Assembly (NCBI GenBank): GCA_025699025.1
Contig: JAILWJ010000003.1
Span: 387,330-451,329 of the forward strand
DNA from: Nitrosarchaeum sp.
Lineage (GTDB): Archaea; Thermoproteota; Nitrososphaeria; Nitrososphaerales; Nitrosopumilaceae
DNA: 64,000 bases
Reading direction: 5' to 3'
The notes under the pieces are model-generated. The model saw only the letters and a program-made list of their open reading frames with translations. It ran no database searches and was not told where the DNA came from. How positions within the stretch are numbered: the stretch's first letter is position 1; each line of letters opens with the position of its first letter. The translations under genes were made by a program, and so were the position numbers. Positions 59,897 through 64,000 of the stretch are shown in pieces.

Positions 59897-61375
59897 ATGT
59901 CTGAGAGTAATGACAAAATGAACTATGAGGATGTAATGAAGCTGGCACTTGAGCGTGGATTTTACTTTCCTAGCTGCGAGGTGTACAGTGATGCACAGGC
60001 AGGGTTTTGGGAATATGGACCATCCGGAGTAAGTTTGAAAAATAAATTCCTAGAGTTGTGGAGAAGAGAACTCATCAGGCGTGACGGGATGCTAGAGATT
60101 GACGGCTCTCAGATAATGTCAAAGTCAGTGTTTGAAGCATCAGGTCATTTGGGAAACTTTGCAGATCCAATAATAAGATGTACAAAATGCAGATCAACAT
60201 TCAGAGCAGACAGGCTCATTGCAGAGATTTCAAAGATAGATATTCCTGAAAGTGCGGATCTTGCAGAATTTGATAATGCCATATCACAAAATAATATCAA
60301 GTGCCCAAAGTGCAAAAGCGACTTTGAAAAGACTAGGAAATTTAACATGATGTTTCGGGTAGGGATCGGGCCTGAGGAGGAGGAAGCCTACCTCAGACCA
60401 GAGACATGCCAATCCATCTTTGTTGACTTTCCAAGACTGTTTAAGACAATGCGTGGAAAGCTGCCGCTTGGAATAGCTCAGGTAGGTAAAAGTTTTAGAA
60501 ACGAGATTTCGCCAAGGCAGAGCCTTTTGAGGTTGCGAGAGTTTTACCAGGCAGAGATTGAGGTATTTTGCAACCCGTCAAGACTTGATGTTGTGGAAAA
60601 GTTTGCTGAGATTCAAGACACAGTAATCAGAGTGCAGACAGATTCAGCCCCTGTTGCAATGACATGCAAAGAAGCAGTAGAGAGTAAAGTAATTCCAAAC
60701 AAGTTTGTGGCATATTATCTAGGAATACTGACAGAATTTTATGAAAAGACTGGAATTGATATTTCAAAGAGCAGGTTTAGAAAATTGGGTGAGAAGGAAA
60801 AGGCGTTTTATGCCCAGGTGGCATTTGATTTTGAAGTTGAAACCACAATAGGATGGCTTGAGCTTGTGGCATGTAATTATAGATCAGACTATGATTTATC
60901 CAGTCATGCAAACAAGAGCAAAGAAAAATTTGAGGTGATGGACGATGAGCAGAAGGTTTTGCCACACGTTTTTGAGATATCAATGGGAATAGACAGAAGC
61001 CTTTACACGATTTTGGAGCACAGCATAAGAGAGGACAAGGAAAACGAGAGAATAGTTCTTTCAGTAAAACCATACTTGGCTCCAGTCCACGTAGGAGTGT
61101 TATCATTGGTCAAAAAAGACGGCCTGAAGGAGAAGACAGATGAGATATTCATCGGGATTAAGAGAAAGTTTGATGCATTTTTGGACCATTCAGGGGCAAT
61201 AGGCAGAAGATATAGGAGACTGGATGAGATTGGAGCGCCTTTTGCCATAACAGTTGACCACCAGACGCTGGAGGATGATACCGTAACCATCAGAAGCAGG
61301 GATTCTATGAGTCAGGACAGGATAAAGACATCGGATCTTGACAGTTTGTTGTCAAAAGAGACATCATTTCCATAA
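59897..61375 (+). CDS. glyS: Glycyl-tRNA synthetase (alpha2 type)
   Basis: Class II synthetase charging tRNA-Gly. 492 residues. FYFPSCEVYSDAQAGFWEYG (~19-38) is the archaeal/eukaryotic alpha2-type start; zinc ribbon CTKCRSTFRA ... CPKCKSDFEK (~94-140); motif 2 near FRNEISPRQSLLRLREFYQAEIE (about residue 201 on); motif 3 FEISMGIDRSLYTIL; and anticodon domain at the C-terminus. The two tRNA-Gly genes are at 26257 and 50931. Confidence 0.96.
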   Translation: MSESNDKMNYEDVMKLALERGFYFPSCEVYSDAQAGFWEYGPSGVSLKNKFLELWRRELIRRDGMLEIDGSQIMSKSVFEASGHLGNFADPIIRCTKCRSTFRADRLIAEISKIDIPESADLAEFDNAISQNNIKCPKCKSDFEKTRKFNMMFRVGIGPEEEEAYLRPETCQSIFVDFPRLFKTMRGKLPLGIAQVGKSFRNEISPRQSLLRLREFYQAEIEVFCNPSRLDVVEKFAEIQDTVIRVQTDSAPVAMTCKEAVESKVIPNKFVAYYLGILTEFYEKTGIDISKSRFRKLGEKEKAFYAQVAFDFEVETTIGWLELVACNYRSDYDLSSHANKSKEKFEVMDDEQKVLPHVFEISMGIDRSLYTILEHSIREDKENERIVLSVKPYLAPVHVGVLSLVKKDGLKEKTDEIFIGIKRKFDAFLDHSGAIGRRYRRLDEIGAPFAITVDHQTLEDDTVTIRSRDSMSQDRIKTSDLDSLLSKETSFP

Positions 61376-61376
61376 A

Positions 61377-64000
61377 CTAGGAAACCAGAGTTATCATTTC
61401 AGAGTGGACTCTATACTGTATTTTGACTGAAACGTCTTGCATTGCATATGCATCAGATACCAATCCGTTTTCTGACTCTAGAGTGATTGACCAGTCTGCA
61501 AGGATTGGATCAATTGATGTAATGGAGAATCTCTCCAAGATACTGTCAGGACCAGAATACTTTACCCTATAAACAGAATCGTCTATTGTAATACTTTCCA
61601 GTCCTCCGCGGTTGTTATATGTGGATTCCTGTATTGCACAATCAGATGCCGAGCCAATCACACACATTCCATCTTCAGATACTACTTGGAATCGCAAGTT
61701 GCCGTCATGTGGGTTTGAGGCATACAACAATGCAGGTTCTGCTACAAGACTGCCTCTAGAATCGACAATTGGTTTGATCTCCTCTAGTTCCTGCAGAGAT
61801 ATTGTTCTGGTCTTTTCAACGACGTTTAGTATTCCTGTACTGGTACTGATTGATTTGTCGTAAAAGTCAATCTTTGCCTGAACACCATGTGTGGTGTACT
61901 GATTTACTGACGGGATGCTCCACTCAAAGTCAACCTTGGTTTGTTCTGGCTGGATTAGTTGTGCAGTTCTTGACACTGTCTTTCCGTCAATGATTAATGA
62001 AATTACGCCGTATGCTGGTGTATCATCGTTGCTTTGCACGTATGCAGATGTCCTAAATACAGAACCTGATTCTTTGGTGTTAGGCATGTCTAGCTCAATG
62101 GATGCATCAATTGGAGATATTGGTTTAACGCCTATGACATACTGTTTTGACTCTTGTTCGTTGAGATCATCATTGATTATGTGTATCCAGTAGGTCACTG
62201 CCGGGTTTTGCAAAAGAAATGCCGGAATTGTTCCAGATACGACATACAGGGATTCAGATGCCTGTATTGGCGATACATCCATCTTTACTGCAATGTATTG
62301 ATCATCTGGCTGTCCAAGTGTGACTGTCCTGAGTTCTGCACGTTGAATTGGGGATTTGCTATCTACAATTGCAGAGACTGTAATGTCTTGATTGTCTACA
62401 TATGAAAATTCAGACTCTGTATCAGCTGGTTGTGCCGTGCTGTTTTCAATTTGGAACTTTACATCAAATATTCGTGGAAGCTCTGATGATATCTCCTGAA
62501 TGTCTTCCTGGTCAACTTTGGATATCACAATAGTGTCTGCACACTGGGTAATGTGGACTGCGCCCTGTACTGTATTTGTCGTGACTCCCTTGGTTTCAGT
62601 TGCAATTATCATCATGAATGTTTCATCTGATGCTATTGGTATTTCATAGAGATACTTGTCAATCTTGGTAAGTTTGTTGAGTTCTTCATATGGTTGGTTC
62701 TCGGCTAGTGTTCCTTGCAGGGTTCCAGATTTTGATGTGTGGATTGTAATTTCAGGTGGCAAGTCAGCATCACTTGAGACAAGAATTGTTGCTGTATAAT
62801 CCTCACATCTGTCATATGTGATTTCATGGATTGTCAATGGGGTTGCCAATATTCCACCAAATCCTCCTACACCTCTGCCGGTTCCGCTTGGACCTACACC
62901 TGTTCTTCCTCCGCCACTACTAGCTCCACTACTACCAGAATCGCTACTGGTAGATGATGTTGATTTTTTTGATACTCCAAACTTTGTAAAGTGATCGGTC
63001 CAGACGACTAGGTTATCGCCCACTTGAATAATACACTCGTCGTTTGTTCCCAATCCTGCAGCAGAATCTTCAGCACACTGGGTTTCGATAAATGTGACCT
63101 GACCGCCTGGTACTACAAAGAATGCTACAAAGTTTGGTTGTGCATCATTGGTAAATTCTATTCTTGCGGGTTTGCTAAGAGATATGGTGCCTGAGTCAAG
63201 ACCAATTTCAAACACAGCAGTATCACTGTATGATGTGGTTGTGGTTGTAGAACCTGATGTGGTTGTTTGAGTGGGAACTGATACCTGTGTTACTGTTGGT
63301 AGTTTGAGTTTTCCGTCCCATCCTGAAGCTCCGGTAAACGACGTACCGCTTGCCAGTGCTATTTTGCCTGCATTAGCTTGATTAGTACCGGCATGATTGG
63401 CATGGAAGTTTACAGTGTAACCATTAGTGATTGCAGATACTACTCCACCTGTTACATTTGCAGAATAGTCTAGGAAGAGACTTTGGTTGGTACCTTCAGA
63501 TATGTTGATCGTGTTAACAGTGGATGAAGAGGACAGAACTATTGTTGAATTGTTATTCGAGACATTAACTGTTGTAGTACCAGTTGCTGGCACTACTGTT
63601 CTTACTCCTTGACTAGTAATTTTGGTAGAAACAGCATTTGAAGAGATTGTAATAGAGTCAGAGAGTGTCTTTGTCTGGGCAGCTGATGTGACAATGGTGT
63701 CAGATACGGTCATAGAGTCAGAGAGTGTCTTTGTTATGGCAAAGGATGCAGTGTCGGTTATGGATACAGAGTCAGAGAGTGTTTGAGTGATTGACTTGTT
63801 TGCCTCTGTATTATCGGTTAGGGATACAGAGTCAGAGAGTGTTTGAGTGATTGACTTGTTTGCCTCTGTATTATCGGTTATGGATACAGAGTCAGACAAT
63901 GACTGGTTGATGGCAGCTGATGTGACAATGGTGTCAGATACGGTCATAGAGTCAGAGAGTGTCTTTGTCTGGGCAGCTGATGTGACAATGGTGTCAGATA
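61377..64000 (-). CDS. Large secreted repetitive surface protein (5' end outside window)
   Basis: At least 870 residues; the frame is open to the window edge, so the N-terminus is missing. The visible N-terminal part is a ~20-residue repeat (units such as NKSITQTLSDSVSLTDNTEA), followed by a parallel-beta-like region (~125-270), a Ser/Gly-rich linker, then Ig-like beta domains to the C-terminus. Several cysteines may form disulfides. Such adhesin-like proteins are widespread in thaumarchaea. No C-terminal anchor was seen. It ends one base after the glyS stop, convergent. Confidence 0.8.
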   Translation of the reverse strand, partial: SDTIVTSAAQTKTLSDSMTVSDTIVTSAAINQSLSDSVSITDNTEANKSITQTLSDSVSLTDNTEANKSITQTLSDSVSITDTASFAITKTLSDSMTVSDTIVTSAAQTKTLSDSITISSNAVSTKITSQGVRTVVPATGTTTVNVSNNNSTIVLSSSSTVNTINISEGTNQSLFLDYSANVTGGVVSAITNGYTVNFHANHAGTNQANAGKIALASGTSFTGASGWDGKLKLPTVTQVSVPTQTTTSGSTTTTTSYSDTAVFEIGLDSGTISLSKPARIEFTNDAQPNFVAFFVVPGGQVTFIETQCAEDSAAGLGTNDECIIQVGDNLVVWTDHFTKFGVSKKSTSSTSSDSGSSGASSGGGRTGVGPSGTGRGVGGFGGILATPLTIHEITYDRCEDYTATILVSSDADLPPEITIHTSKSGTLQGTLAENQPYEELNKLTKIDKYLYEIPIASDETFMMIIATETKGVTTNTVQGAVHITQCADTIVISKVDQEDIQEISSELPRIFDVKFQIENSTAQPADTESEFSYVDNQDITVSAIVDSKSPIQRAELRTVTLGQPDDQYIAVKMDVSPIQASESLYVVSGTIPAFLLQNPAVTYWIHIINDDLNEQESKQYVIGVKPISPIDASIELDMPNTKESGSVFRTSAYVQSNDDTPAYGVISLIIDGKTVSRTAQLIQPEQTKVDFEWSIPSVNQYTTHGVQAKIDFYDKSISTSTGILNVVEKTRTISLQELEEIKPIVDSRGSLVAEPALLYASNPHDGNLRFQVVSEDGMCVIGSASDCAIQESTYNNRGGLESITIDDSVYRVKYSGPDSILERFSITSIDPILADWSITLESENGLVSDAYAMQDVSVKIQYRVHSEMITLVS
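63640..64000. repeat. Tandem DNA repeats coding for the surface protein repeats
   Basis: Units of about 60 bp. A near-identical pair spans about 63772-63891 (starting GAGTGTTTGAGTGATTGACT), and another unit (GGCAGCTGATGTGACAATGG) recurs at about 63680, 63913 and 63973. One unit is ~20 amino acids. Recent duplication or conversion is likely, because the copies are nearly identical at DNA level. Confidence 0.85.

Noticed and set aside
63640..64000. CRISPR array
   Set aside because: The repeats are contiguous, in frame and translate into a regular protein repeat; there are no unique spacers and no cas genes.

Overview
The window is a compact, AT-rich archaeal chromosome segment from an ammonia-oxidising thaumarchaeon of the Nitrosopumilus/Nitrosarchaeum type (group I.1a). 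The calls behind this are archaeal information-processing genes (TFE alpha, aIF2 alpha and gamma, Nop10, Nep1, S6e, S19e, RNase P Rpp21, NAC, PDCD5, PriS/PriL, Trm56), thaumarchaeal secreted proteins with paired-tryptophan repeats, many zinc-ribbon microproteins, and TATA boxes about 25-30 nt upstream of start codons, as expected for leaderless transcripts. No insertion sequence, prophage, CRISPR array or rRNA was seen. Two glycine tRNAs, with different anticodons, are present.

Layout. 1-7.4 kb: Lrp-type regulator, heme O synthase, several small unknown proteins, two tryptophan-rich phasin-like helical proteins, a hotdog thioesterase, a SHOCT protein and a UbiD decarboxylase that is a candidate for the archaeal mevalonate pathway. 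7.4-14 kb: zinc-finger protein, RNase H-like protein, an ATP-synthase-stalk-like coiled coil, NAC with a PUA protein, then AbrB-PhoU, HflX, Trm56, TFE alpha and a Usp protein. 14-16.7 kb: aldehyde dehydrogenase, hemerythrin protein and a small lysine-rich protein. 16.7-21 kb: riboflavin cluster (ribE; ribB-ribH-arfA-amidohydrolase-arfC). 21-27 kb: TPR protein, ribbon-helix-helix protein, response regulator and winged-helix protein, CitE-like lyase, medium-chain reductase, PDCD5/S19e/Rpp21, tRNA-Gly(UCC) and Nep1. 27-33.5 kb: membrane-anchored TIM-barrel protein, class II ribonucleotide reductase nrdJ, and an unusual HTH/ATP-cone/NrdD-like protein. 33.5-41.3 kb: thiolase plus DUF35 partner, topoisomerase-type zinc protein, nitrilase, 4-OT tautomerase, rhomboid, and a surface-protein locus with its own HTH regulator. 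41.4-47 kb: cobalamin genes (cbiD, cbiG, long cbiX, cbiC, cbiA, cobO). 47-51 kb: translation genes and tRNA-Gly(CCC). 51-64 kb: secreted coiled coil, C39-like/TPR protein, glutamine amidotransferase, UPF0182 protein, primase, endonuclease IV, glycyl-tRNA synthetase and a very long repetitive surface protein cut by the window edge.

The most striking system is the nrdJ locus. Upstream of nrdJ is a gene for a 697-residue protein that joins an ArsR-like DNA-binding domain, an ATP-cone and an NrdD-like body that has lost the catalytic cysteines and the glycyl-radical loop. The same 11-mer (ATCAAAATTTT) lies in the same orientation exactly 54-64 nt upstream of both start codons. This suggests that a dead reductase has become a nucleotide-sensing repressor of nrdJ and of itself. 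The second is the riboflavin operon, where a deaminase-type amidohydrolase overlaps arfA and arfC and is a good candidate for the unassigned archaeal riboflavin deaminase. Cobalamin synthesis in the window also fits with nrdJ, which needs adenosylcobalamin.
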